Assembly: GCA_030765055.1 (NCBI GenBank)
Contig: CM060953.1
Coordinates: forward strand, 193,604,933-193,668,932
Direction: 5' to 3'
DNA: 64,000 bases
Origin: Mantis religiosa
Lineage: Eukaryota > Arthropoda > Insecta > Mantodea > Mantidae
Shown in pieces: positions 39,647-51,115 of this stretch. Both the position numbers and the translations under genes were made by a program. The notes under the pieces were generated by a model that saw nothing but the letters and a program-made list of their open reading frames with translations, did not search any database and was not told the origin of the DNA. How positions within the stretch are numbered: position 1 is the first letter of the stretch; each line of letters begins with the position of its first letter.

Positions 39647-40484
39647 CTATAAGCAAAAGATAAAGCATTTAATCAAAAATCAGAATATGAAAATAAATAA
39701 ACATTTTAATTTTATGTTTTTTATTTAAAAACAAGTTATTATGGATTAATTCATTCACATCTTCAGTTGGAACTGAGGTTTTGTGGACAAGTATGAAAGA
39801 TGTAAACAGGAAAGGTATATGTAAATACATTGTAGAGTCATTTGTATTAAGAATGCCATACAGATAAAAAATAGCCATAAGTGTAGAAAGCAAAAATAAC
39901 TACACTCATATAAGGAAAAATTATGTGACAAGCCACCAAATAAAATAGAACTACTAAATGATAAGACCAACTTTAAAACTTGCTGAGAAATCTGTATGCT
40001 AATAATGGTGGTTGTTGTTGTTGTAGATTGGTTATGCAATAACCAATGAGAACACCAGCTGCTGTAAAACATACTTTAGTTAATATTTAATCGTTTAACA
40101 TTACACCTGAGACAGACATGCAGAACATAATAAGTGCTCTTTGAATCAAATCATAAACTGCACTCGGCAATGTCTACTGAACTCTTATTGTCAGGTGTGT
40201 AGCTCAATTCCTCCATTGTTGTGGGTTTCGATGCCCCAAAGTTGTGGCAACATATATAGCAAGATTCGTGCTGGTATCTGGTTTCCTGTCATTGGTCTTA
40301 CTTCGTCCAAAATATTATGACTTGATGAAGAAGATGTTCGCCGAAGTTATCAGGAAAATCCTTAATTATGTCTCGGCTAGCTTTTAATATTCTTCTGTTA
40401 TATTCTTACTTACGAGCAATGAAAACTCTAAGTTACAAGGGTGGTTACGAGTGAAGAAATCATTAAGATTTTTTTGTTGTTGTT
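39647..40484. other. Intron upstream of the P-loop exon, nothing recognised
   Basis: I looked for the preceding kinesin exon here and did not see it. Confidence 0.5.
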
Positions 40485-40715
40485 GTAATTTTACATCCTC
40501 CAATGCTAAGTCATATCGGACGATGAATGGAATGGGTGAAATGATACTCAAATGAGCCCAGGATCCATAGAGCTTAGAGTTACATTCGCCTTTGAGGATA
40601 AGGGAAAACCCCGGAGAAAGTCTTATCCAGGTAACTCACCCTGATCGAGATTTGAACTCGGGACCTCTTGAACGTGAGGCAGACATGCAACTACCACGCT
40701 ACAGAGGCGGGCAAG
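40485..40715 (-). repeat. tRNA-derived SINE, fourth family, complete
   Basis: Minus strand: head GCCTCTGTAGCGTGGTAGTT (A-box) and GAGTTCAAATCTCGA (B-box), then GGGGTTTTCCCTTATCC, TAACTCTAAGCTCTATGG and TCATCGTCCGATATGACTTA. Its body is the monomer of the satellite at 58020-59517. Confidence 0.78.
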
Positions 40716-40720
40716 ATTTT

Positions 40721-42399
40721 TAATTTGAATTTCTATAAGAAATCAATCTTTTGTTTATTTCTTTTAACACCAAATCCATTAAAATTCTTATCACAAAACT
40801 TTATACTGTGATCGGAATCAATCTAATACTTCAAAATGAACTAACACTTAAATATTAAAAAACATCCGATCTCTTCGACGTTCCAGAAAGAGAGACGAAT
40901 TTTCTTTTGGTTTCTACACCAAGATTGTTTAATCCTTCGTTACTATCGCTACCCATATATTACTTTTATATGTTTGGCCGATTTACTACTATGTCACTAC
41001 ATTACATAATGCAATTATTACTACGGCCAATCACAATATTACATATAATTTTACACAATTTTGTTGGTTTTTCTTTTGTAAATTTATAAATTTTTCACAC
41101 CATTTATAAATATAAATCAAAAGAACTGCTACAGCTGTCCACTCTCAGTTCTGATTCCTCTGACATACATTTGCCTCTATTTTCTCTATAGGGAAAGGAC
41201 CATTAGCTGCACCTAAGACCAGGTAGTCAGGTCTGTATGTGCTTCAACAACAAACGTTATGCCACCGTGACACTATTATTTCATTCCTTGCAAGAATATA
41301 TGATTTAGTTCATAGAATTTATTTATTTATCTTGTTGATTTAAGGCAGGGTTTGTCACACTATGGTTTGAGGACCATACCTGGCACAGGAGCTGCTTTTG
41401 CTTGCCTCTCCTATGAACTTAAAAAATATGAATTAAAAGAAACAATGAGCTTGTATTAGATTAATTTAATCAGGAATTTTGAAGGATTATTTAAATTAAG
41501 GACTCAGAATTTTAATTCATATAGTGTAATAATCTATTAAAGGACACATACAGGGAAGCTAATTTGGTTGATTTTTAGAACAGTCTTCCAAGAAACTATA
41601 TCCATATTTGAAAGACTTTTCATAACAAGTAAATCAGCATTTGTATCAACAAATATCTGTAAAGATATTTCAAAATTGAAGTATGTCAAATATAGCTGCA
41701 GGTCTACTACGAAAAGTCTGTTTTGATGATAGGAAACAAAAATCAGATTCAGAAATATCTGTAATCATAACACAGAAAAGTGGTTTTCATTCTTATTGTT
41801 AAATATAAACACAAATATCATGTAAAAAGTACTAATATACTGAAATTGTAAGTTACCTTGCCACAAGATTATGAACAAAAGATTGATAGTTTAAGTATTG
41901 CAACTTGAGGCTGAAGTGGGAGTATATTTAAGAGTGGAAAGATTTTCACGCCATGTATAGTGAGTTTATGTAGATATAAATAACAAGTAGGCTGAGGAGT
42001 TTACACTCCAAAGAACCATCATCTCTTCAACAACTTGTTACAGCTATATGCCACATACACTCTAAAGCCAGTTAAACAGGAACACAAAGGCTTTAATAAG
42101 TGATGTCACATTTACTATTTGTCTGCCTAGGAGAGGTATAATGCACTGCCGGAGAAAGGACTTGAAGGCACTTAACACAAGGTTCTCCACGACGTCCTCA
42201 AAAATTATCAGCTCCTTTTGTTTGTTCCTCATTAAATCTAGGGACCTATTCTTTATTGATCCACAGCATCTCTAATTTTGTCTACAGCTAGTCTGATGTG
42301 AATTTTTTGCCTTATATAAGTTTACAATCTTCCTAATTTGAAAATTTATATCACTGGCTGATAAATACATATCAAATGCTGTATGAGAAATTTGCTATT
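40721..42399. other. No recognised features
   Basis: AT-rich, 1.7 kb; no coding, RNA or clear repeat structure seen. Confidence 0.4.
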
Positions 42400-42481
42400 A
42401 TCATTTACAGGGATAGGTCGATACCAGTTTTTCCCCGATACTCCATTCTTGATACCATTATTTCTACTTCTAATACAAAAT

Positions 42482-42815
42482 AGAATAGATAGAGTCAACA
42501 TGAAAAATTCAATGCCATGGCTGGGCTTTGAACCACGGATCTCCTGGTTTCCGTCCAGTCGCTCTTACCCATTGAGCTACCATGGCCAACATGCCGTCCT
42601 GACATTTAATAACATTTAATACCATTTCAAGTCAGGACGGCATGTTGGCCATGGTAACTCAATGGGTAAGAGCAACTGCACAGAAACCAAGAGATCCGTG
42701 GTTCAAATCCTGGCCATGGCACTGAATTTTTCATGTTGACTTTATCCTAAACCTTAGCCTATATACGGCTGGTATGAAGAAATGATTAATTTCCATCAAT
42801 TAACTTACAAAATAG
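42482..42815. repeat. Palindromic pair of tRNA-like SINE arms
   Basis: Minus arm from GATAGAGTCAACATGAAAAA, centre near 42615, plus arm with TAACTCAATGGGTAAGAGC and GGTTCAAATCC, tail TGATTAATTTCCATCAATTA. The same organisation as 28576-28905. Confidence 0.8.
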
Positions 42816-42949
42816 AATGTTGGTAGAACTGTGTAATGCCAATAAGATTAAATAAGTGCACATATTTAATGAGGCAAAACTTAAAACCATCAGTGTTCTT
42901 AGTTTTAAATTCTGTGTTAGACATTTAAAAGCCAAACCATCCACTTTAT

Positions 42950-43260
42950 AAGTGTTTGTTCAAAAATACTAGCATTTTCATTATTTTGGGGTCAAGTCTA
43001 CTTCCTTTTCTGTCACATATGAGTCCTACTGTGCTAAACAGTCTTTCAGAGAAAACTGTTGCAGGTGGAATACACAAATATTTAGCGGCTAATATTTTTT
43101 ATAGTTCTGGAAATGTTGAATTTGTTTTGCAGTAATGCAGTGTACTAAAAAGAGGAGGTGACAGGAGATATGTAGTAATTTCTTCTTGGGAACTGTTAAC
43201 TGACAGTTGACACACGATTATTTTCTTACATAATGTTACTGTACAGCTACCACATTACTG
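42950..43260 (-). pseudogene. hAT transposase C-terminal (dimerisation) domain pseudogene
   Basis: Minus strand: LAAKYLCIPPATVFSERLFS then TVGLICDRKR, the hallmark hAT C-terminal motif (A-x-x-Y-L-x-I-P-A-T-x-x-x-S-E-R-x-F-S). Stops before and after. Confidence 0.72.
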
Positions 43261-43889
43261 ACAATTTCTCGGGCTTTGTGATGTTCTACTTGAGACAATA
43301 ATATTTTGTGATTTTAAAATAAAATAAAAATTGCAGAATCACCACAAAGTATTGAAAAGTATCGAGTGAATATTTTGAAGTATCGTTCGATGTGGATGCC
43401 ATACAAGTATCGTGAGTGTCGAGGACCCATCCCTAATTATTTATTATAGTTATACAGCAAAACCTGCCTAAAACGGAAAAAAATTCGAACGTTTGCGTAA
43501 ATAAACCTGATTAAAACTGATTATTTTATGTGTAATAATTTACAGCACAGATGTATTTTTTTTTCATCTTGAAAAGTGCAGAGCGTTGCGCAGTGGTATC
43601 TGGACGAGTCCACCACAGAACGGTTGCAACTGGAGGGGAGGGCAGGTCAGTTGCGTACCACGTGCAGAGCTACTCGGTAACACTACAGCTTGTTTCAAAA
43701 TGTGCTTGTCTCCTGGTTCCAAGAGAGCATTTATAAATGACGCCTCCTAGCAGCACATTAGGAAATAAAGTGCTACATTTAAAAACACGAGAAGTAATAA
43801 CCAATATCCATAGATTTATAAAAAAGGAACAATGGTCTGGGTCAGCTATAAAAAATCTGGGAAAGGGTATCTGAGGCAACAGTTGTGTC

Positions 43890-44510
43890 TGAAAACAGTT
43901 TAGGAGAGTTATAAAGGAAAGAAAAGTCATTGGTGCTAGTGCAACAACGTCCTTCTCTATGCCCAGTAAACTAAGATTAAGAACATGCACAAAATCTAAT
44001 TTGGATGTTTTAATTCAGAAGTAGTTAGGCGAACTATGAATAATTTAACACAGATAAGCAAAGACTAAATTTGAAGAAAGTGCTTATGAAGCTAAAAATT
44101 CTATTGACTTCCAAGGCAGTATCTGAACACTAAGAAGAGTTCTTTTGAAGCTAGGATTATTTGGGGGGGGGGGGGGGAAGAAAAAGAAAAAAAGCTAAGC
44201 GTGACAGACAAATTTTAATCGAACATCACACCATACGTGCAAAAGGCTTAAGTATTTACAAAATATTCGGGGATATCGAAGTGAAGTTTATATAGTTTAT
44301 ATGGATGAAACTTATATAAATACAGCACATACTGGGCCATATGCCTGGAGTGAAATACGTTACAGGGACTCTGCAGCGATATTGAAAGGCCGACAGTTAT
44401 CATGCCTGCTGGAGGAGAAGAGGGTTTTGTTCCAAATGCCTATGTACTATTTAAGATCCAACAAAAGCGTGGAGATTACTACCATAGTAAGAATTACAAC
44501 TTAGTTTATA
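43890..44510 (+). pseudogene. DD82E/Tc1-type transposase pseudogene
   Basis: Frame-hopping matches: LRRVLLKLG (about 44130), RQILIEHHTIRAKRLKYLQN, VYMDETYINTAHTG (first catalytic Asp block, 44300), then VIMPAGGEEGFVPNAYVLFK and KRGDYYH. These parallel YYLDETW and TGDYHEDMNG of the 20366 protein but are clearly a different lineage. The rest is lost. Confidence 0.65.
44162..44178. repeat. Poly-G run
   Basis: About 16 consecutive G inside the pseudogene, causing loss of frame. Confidence 0.95.
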
Positions 44511-44763
44511 AGAGCTGCAATACTGGCTTCGAGAATGAAATTTGTTTTTAGACACCTTATGCACCGCCCTCCCCTCTCGTAATCTTACGCATGTGATGCA
44601 TTGTGGCGATAGGTGCACTATCCCCACCACAGTTGCTACTCATCCCTACCGCGTAGGATTCCTGTCAAGATAAAATAATACATCTATACTTATTTTAAAA
44701 AGTACAATAATTCTGAGGGCGACTGTATTTGTACGGAAGTTCCATGAACTATAAAGTCGCAAA

Positions 44764-45060
44764 CTGTATACACAAATATAACAATTTGTAACTTAAAACT
44801 TCACTTATCTTATAAAAAATGATGACACTTTTCTTATAACTTGTCCGGGATCGCAATTTCATGGAAATTCTTCCACATCCTCAGCCGGAAACAACAAAAC
44901 TGTCGTCATCGTTACAAACGCTAGATGTTAATATGTTCTTGTTAGATGTGGAAGAATTTCCATGAAATTGCGATCCCGGACAATTTATGTCATCATTTCT
45001 TATAAGTGAAGTTTTAAGTTACAAATTGTTATATTTGTATATATTTGTTTGCTTCACTGT
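44764..45060. mobile_element. Penelope-like fold-back, family D, copy 2
   Basis: Two arms of about 125 bp: ACAAATATAACAATTTGTAA through CATGGAAATTCTTCCACATC, a spacer of about 60 bp, then the complement. Unlike copy 1, both terminal arms are present. The left (minus-strand) arm keeps a complete hammerhead motif; the right arm has lost the CTGANGA half. Confidence 0.72.
44844..44889 (-). ncRNA. Hammerhead ribozyme motif, family D, complete core and five-pair stem I
   Basis: Minus strand: TCCGG; CTGAGGA; extra T; stem II GTGGAA, loop GAAT, TTCCAT; GAA; ATTGCGAT (self-complementary stem III); cleavage C (triplet ATC); CCGGA. Stem I TCCGG/CCGGA is perfect. All core positions agree with a type I hammerhead. 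Confidence 0.72.
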
Positions 45061-45127
45061 TAATAGCTTCATATTTTATGTATATATTTGTTTGCTTCAC
45101 TGTTGATAGCTTCATATTTTATGTATT
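45036..45127. repeat. Tandem duplication of about 46 bp
   Basis: TTTGTTTGCTTCACTGTT(A/G)ATAGCTTCATATTTTATGTA occurs twice in a row at the right edge of the family D fold-back. Confidence 0.85.
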
Positions 45128-46649
45128 TATTCGTAAACTGTAATCTTTCGAGGAAAAGGGAAAACAAACCATTAGCTCTCTTAAATCTCTTCCAACACAC
45201 ATGTAGGGGTAAAACTATTTTGTAGTGCGTTCATTCCGAGTTTCGTTATTACAAGTGATCAAGTACGATAGGAAGAAATCACCAAGATTCGAGAACCAGC
45301 TTACGTTCTAGCACCATTGTGGACGTCTGCATTGTGGGCGGCCACACCGTACTCATAAGAATTCGATGTACATTTATTAAGTTAGGTCCAGCCGTTTCCA
45401 CTACGTTCAACAGCTGATTGAAGTGTTATTTACATATTTAGAAACAGTGTTTTAGTTTTCTTTCCCCACTTCTATCTTATCGTTTATGATTTTTAGTGTC
45501 TACGTCATCCTACAGATTTCAGACATGTTTCGGACAGAATTTATTAATAAAATATCATACCACGAGCCATGTAATACACATATACGACGAAATAAGGTCG
45601 ACTGTCTGACAGCCAGAGGCAAAAAGCAATGCGCAGGGAATCAAAATGCAATTATGATATGTCTCTTATATGGTATCCTAGCAGAACTTCTGAATTGAGG
45701 TAAGTACAAAGGCTTCCATAATAACCGCAGTCCATGCTCTGACTGTCGATGTAAGCTGCGTCTTCTTTCTGTAGCACACGTTCTCTCAACGTAGCTGCTT
45801 TTCGGGTAATATGCGAACAAATCACCTCATCATTTGACAGCCAAGGGGTCTTCAACCGAGCGAAAAATCTCATATTTTACCATTTCCTATACTCAAGCAA
45901 TATTTTTAACTTTAATTTGAAGTTTAATTACTCGGATTAATAGGCTTTATAGACTTAATAATTACGCCATTCCTCATTCAACTTTTATTTTCTCTACTAC
46001 ATACGTGAAATAGAGGAAGTACTTTATTCCACCCAAAAATTCGATGTCAAGAATTCATCAGAAATACACGTTTTCAGACTTCCTAATTAATTTAAAAAAT
46101 AGTATTTTAAGAAAAACATCCGCAATACGAAATTCCATTTGCATAAAAAAGTTCGAAATTTTTTATTTTCTTAAAAATGTGTCAAAGATTTTTATTAAAA
46201 TGTGTTTTAGATGTTTTTATAATAAATGACATGAATATCTTGAAATTTCTAGGGACTGGCTCTGAATGGCTTTTGTATTTTTGAGATGCTCGTTGCCCTT
46301 GGTTTTCTTTTTAAAACAATTATGCTTTTCTCAAATGGGAAGTCATTGTTCACTTGTTTATCTTCTCTTCTTTCTATTTTCCATCTATTGACCATGCAAA
46401 GTGAACACACAGCGACTAAACCTTTAAAACTTTGACTATACTAAGAACTTTAAGTGATACTTATCAGGTCGAGATAACATATTGGAAATACGAAGTCTGA
46501 TAAGTAACTTAAAGTCCATGGTTAGCCAATTAACTTTTGTAACATTTGAAAAAACCGTAAAAGGCATAATAAATCAAAATTGCTTTTTCCATATTTTAAT
46601 TGACATTAGGAAAAAACAATGAACCGAAATGTGAGCAAATGAAAAGCTA
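45128..46649. other. No recognised features
   Basis: Frames of 60-73 codons on both strands without known motifs; part of 46030-46210 may be LINE debris. Confidence 0.4.
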
Positions 46650-48925
46650 CATTTAAACAACACCAACTCCAATACTCAGACCATAATACAGATTCCAAGA
46701 TGGCGTCCGTCGAAGCCCAGCGACTCTGGTTACGCAAAATAGGAAACTATAGTACACAATGGACATAATATAAACCATATTAAGAAGCAGAAAGTTCATT
46801 CCTAAGATTTATCACTTTATAATTTTAACCAAAACGTGTAATAACACAAATAAATAAAAAGTAGGATAGCAAGGCAAATTCTAAGCGTTTAGCTCATTAT
46901 ATAGTAGCACGACCAGTACTATGCATTTTCCATATTATACTTCCAATCAAAATTTAACTTACACGGCTTGACAACTCATAAGCATTAACACTTTGCACAA
47001 TAGAAACAGAGGAAAACATGATTAAATGAAACAAAAGTTAACTTTTTCTTGAACACAACAGAAATGGTAAAATCAAGAACAAATGCACAAGAAAGAAAGA
47101 AAGAAAACTAAAAACCTAACCTGAAATATTTACTGGTTTCTAAGTTTCAACTCGTTCCATCTCTTCCCTTTGTCACCAAGTTCAGCAGTGGCTTTTCTCT
47201 GGTTTCTCTATATTGCAATTTGTTGGATAAGTCTTTAGACACATTTTTTTTTCATTTAACACTATGTGTAATTGTTCATGAATGTGTTTGCCAGCACTTT
47301 CACATACTTCTTCACTTTGACAAGTAAAGACTTATCTATATTATTTATTTTTGTGAGTGTTCTAAGCCAGGAGTTCTTGTCCATCTTTGTTAAAAATTGC
47401 CTTAAATACACAGGGTGTCAGTAAATTACCTTTTCTTATTGTTTCATACTGTCGCGAACCCATTGTTGCGATGATGCGCGGCCGCGCGCACAAAGGGACA
47501 GATAGTGCAACGCGGAGATAAAAGGGCTAGCCGAAACAGATAAAGATAGATGACTGGAAGGTGCAGCGCGGAGATAAAAAGCTTGCCGATACAGATAAAG
47601 ATAGATAACTGGACGATTCTAGTGCCGTCTTGTTTGTTACAGAAAATACCGGTAAGTTCTCGAACAGTGAGCGGGTATATAAAAGAAGCCGTGGCTAGTT
47701 TATCGAGACAGAGTTGTAATCCGAAATGAAACCGTGTGCCTGCAGCTGTGTTTTGAAAGTGAACTCTTATTTACGTGTGCAAAACTGACGAGAGATTGTG
47801 TTGGTTTATGTTACGTCATCTTGCTGCACAAGGTGTACAAAGTGCATTTCTACAGAAATAAAGAGAATTTTGAATTTCTGCAAATTCGACCTTTAATTCC
47901 ACGAACCCACAGTCACAGTATACTCCTGGATATGTTTATGAAATGTTTGCAGTCCATACCAAAACATCTGGAGAACATTTAACCCGACTAGCACAGGCTA
48001 GCACCATCTGTTCTAAAGCAAACTTTATCTTAATGGACTGTATCATCCTCTGTAGCAAGTAATACGTTTCTTTTATATTGTTTACATAGCAACCTTTTCT
48101 GGTAGGGACATGCTGCTTATACTATAAAATTTAAGAGAACAGTTTACTCCATCAGTCACATTTGAAGGTGCCAGTTCCCTCACAGTGCAAGATCCATCTA
48201 AAATTTTCCATTTGTAGGCTCATAATATTGCAAAACACACTCACTTCTAGGCTATGAAATCAGTATATAAGGACTTAAAGCTGTCAGTAACATCTTGTGC
48301 ACACCAATTATTAAAATTCTCTTCACTCTCTGCATGCGTTCTTCAGGATTTCGTCTTTTCTGGTTGACTTTTACTGTGTGATAGGGTGGCCGATTCTTAA
48401 AAATCGTGGGGTAGGCATCATCAGTTAATTTTGGTACGTTTCGAGGGACAAGAATTGGTTCACCATCATTTACTGGAAAAATGTATTGTTAACCACAAAG
48501 AGCTGTTCAAAATGATGAATACAATAGGATATATGTTCCTGATCCACTTATCCTATAAATATTTTTCTTTCGGAGATTTAAATATTGTCGTATGAGGTAC
48601 ACTACCATAAAAAATTTTTCAGCTGTGTACACGACAAGAATGGCCCATTTCGACAATATTTCAAACTATATATTTGCATAAACTTAATAACTTTATGTCA
48701 AAAACTCAATCATAAGCAAACTCGTTAGTCACTAATTGCCACTTTAATGTGAATTACATTAATTCTGCCAACACACAATCCAAGTAAACAAACACACGTT
48801 TTACTCGGTGGATATAATGTAACATAACATGCTGGGCCACGAGCGCCGCCATTTTTCCTACAATCGATTCCCGTATTATGGTCTGAGTAATTGGAGTTGG
48901 TCTTGATTTAAATTACTTGGACAAA
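46650..48925. repeat. Imperfect 55-bp inverted repeats 2.2 kb apart
   Basis: Left 46650-46712 and, reversed, right 48845-48920 share CAACTCCAA(T)TACTCAGACCATAATAC, each ending inward in an ATGGCG. A solo LTR (47450-47917) lies between. It may be a DNA-transposon pair of ends or an inverted duplication of a promoter-like segment. Confidence 0.6.
47450..47917 (+). repeat. Solo LTR
   Basis: Starts TGTCGCGAACCC, ends ACGAACCCACAGTCACA. It contains a duplicated GCGCGGAGATAAAA segment and an AATAAA signal. Flanks ATAC and GTAT do not match. Confidence 0.75.
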
Positions 48926-50199
48926 GCCTTCTTATCCGTTCTTTTGTTAATGAATTAAAGTAACACATGTTTTGGTTGTTAGGTTATTTGTTTATGTAGC
49001 AGAATTGAATCTTTCAACCTTTATTAGTTATTATAAAGCAGTAAAATAGCGACACTGCTATACAAGAAGCTGCGGATCTAGTATGTCCTTCACTTTACCA
49101 GCCAAGTCGAAGGAATGGTATGTTGTAGCTTACAAAGTTTTCCGAAAGTGGCGCTTTGATAAAAACGTTAACAGTTATACCAGCGAGACAGTTTTATTGA
49201 CATATTTTCATGAGAAAAGTAAAAAATAAGAATCTCCAATGGTGTTATTCTATGTTGCGACAGACTATATCTTTAATAGCTTTCATTAATAACCTATTTT
49301 AGGTTATTATTCTGTCGTGTATTAGGTAATTTCCTATTGGTACCTACCTGTAGGTATTAATTAGCTATTTCATCCTTATTGCTATGGCAAACGTATTGTA
49401 AATTTAGCTTATGCAAACAACTATGTGATAACAATGATTAACTTACAATTCAAGTATTGCAAAACAAAAAATGTTTCCGCGAAAGCGTCGTTCGGGTGTT
49501 TTTCTTGAGAGACGTTTTGGAATTTTCTCTTCTATCAAACACCTTTTTCCAAAAATGTTTTTTAATTCAGCTGTACCTGCGATGAAGTCTCAGTAACGAA
49601 CTTTTGGGTACAATAAACTACTTTCTCTACTATTCTACTCTACTACGCACGGAGTAGAGAAAGTTGAGCATGCATTAATTTTGTTTGTACCCTCTAAGGG
49701 ACTTGAAACAGCAACAAGCTTTACAAAATCCAGCTAAACACACACATTACAATAAATTTAATTACCAAGTATTTTAAGGAGGACGTTATTTATCATCCAG
49801 AGCACAAAAGGGTGCAGCAAATCCACGACTCCCTTGGGAAACATTATGTTACAACATGGCCGTACAATGTATGAAGCTTATAAAGATCTGGAGATCTCGC
49901 AGCTAAGTTTTCGTGAAACAAATAACAGTAACAGTATCTCACAACTAAAGCAATATCTACACCATTCTAAAAACTCCCATCTGTTACACTCACATGACAT
50001 TCTCTATCCGCGATGTACAAACTCTTCCATTATTCCATGCATTTCCTGTTAATCGAGATAAACCTTTCTGGACAGGATTTTATTGCACATTTCCTTATAG
50101 TACAACAGGAACACAAGAATGCAGTATGAAATGCAATAATCAACGGTAGTCGTTAAATAACAACTTTGAAATTGCATTCCCTTTGCAAATACAGAGTAT
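48926..50199. other. No recognised features
   Basis: A small hairpin (GTAGAGAAAG region, 49610-49665) is the only structure noted. Confidence 0.4.
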
Positions 50200-51115
50200 A
50201 GATTAGATTAGATTGATTTGCGTTCAGTAGGTTCACTTGTAGCCAGAGAAGGCTGTGAACATTGAACATGTCCAGAGGTATAAAGTTTAATAGCATATAT
50301 ATGTACAAAAGTTAACATAAGACACATATTATAGTATACAGGCAATATGAACAACAATATGGGAAACAAAGCAGGGATAATTATATATGATACAAAATGA
50401 AACACTTTTTAAACCAGCTTTCACTTGGCTTATGCCAGTACGTCTCATCCTTTTTGCAATGAATACCATTCATTGTTATTTATTAAATACATATACATTA
50501 AAAATAAACTTTCAACTTGCATCAAATATTTATAAGTAATGATTTGTCATTGGAATAGTTAGATACTACTTATAGAGCTACAGAAGCATTATCAGGATAA
50601 TTTGTCATTAAGATAATCTTGTACAGAATAAAAAGATTTTGAGCAAAGGTACTCTCTAACAGATTTTTTAAAAGCACCGAAATTATCAACTTTTTCTTTA
50701 AGAACATTAGGAAGTGCGCCAAATATTTTGATAGTTTCATAATGCACACCTTTGTGGAAGCAAGAAAGTTTAGCACTGGGATAATGGATATTATACTTTT
50801 GTCTAGTGTTTATTTTGTGAATTACATTACTTGTTGGAAATAAGGCACGATTGCATACAAAGAATTTTAGGATCGAGGATATATACATGCAAGGAAGCAT
50901 TAATATCTTCAATCTTCTAAAAATATCTTTATAGGAGCATCTGGTGTGGGTGTTAGTAATGATTCTTATAACCCTCTTTTGCATAAGAAATATTTTTTTA
51001 CTTTCTACTGAGTTGCCCCAAAATAATATTCCATATTCCAGAATAGAGCTAAAGTATACATAATATACTAATTTAAGTGTGTCATATATAAAAATCGAAT
51101 AACAACTTTCCATTT
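50200..51115 (-). pseudogene. 5'-truncated LINE, C-terminal part of ORF2 and 3' UTR
   Basis: Minus-strand frame 51113-50592 (173 codons): LKLVYYVYFSSILEYGILFW, then KRVIRIITNTHTRCSYKDIF and ending SFYSVQDYLNDKLS. This is the post-RT region of jockey/CR1-like elements. The frame is intact. The 3' UTR runs to a short (ATCTA)-type repeat tail at 50199-50217. It is cut at about 51115 on the 5' side. Confidence 0.78.

Larger units (their letters stand above)
42408..43435 (-). mobile_element. hAT transposon remnant
   Basis: Ends CAGGGATAGGTCGATACC and, reversed, TAGGGATGGGTCCTCGACAC. 8-bp flanks ATCATTTA (42400-42407) and ATTATTTA (43436-43443) differ at one base. It contains hAT transposase sequence and an inserted palindromic SINE (42482-42815). 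Confidence 0.78.

Noticed and set aside
40300..40370. Another hammerhead-like CTTGATGA ... CGAAG stretch
   Set aside because: The 5' core is not CTGANGA in register and no stem II or stem I pairs form.
40900..41060. Candidate for the missing kinesin exon ending in GQTG
   Set aside because: TTTGGCCGAT on the plus strand superficially matches the reversed motif, but the neighbouring codons and splice donor do not fit.
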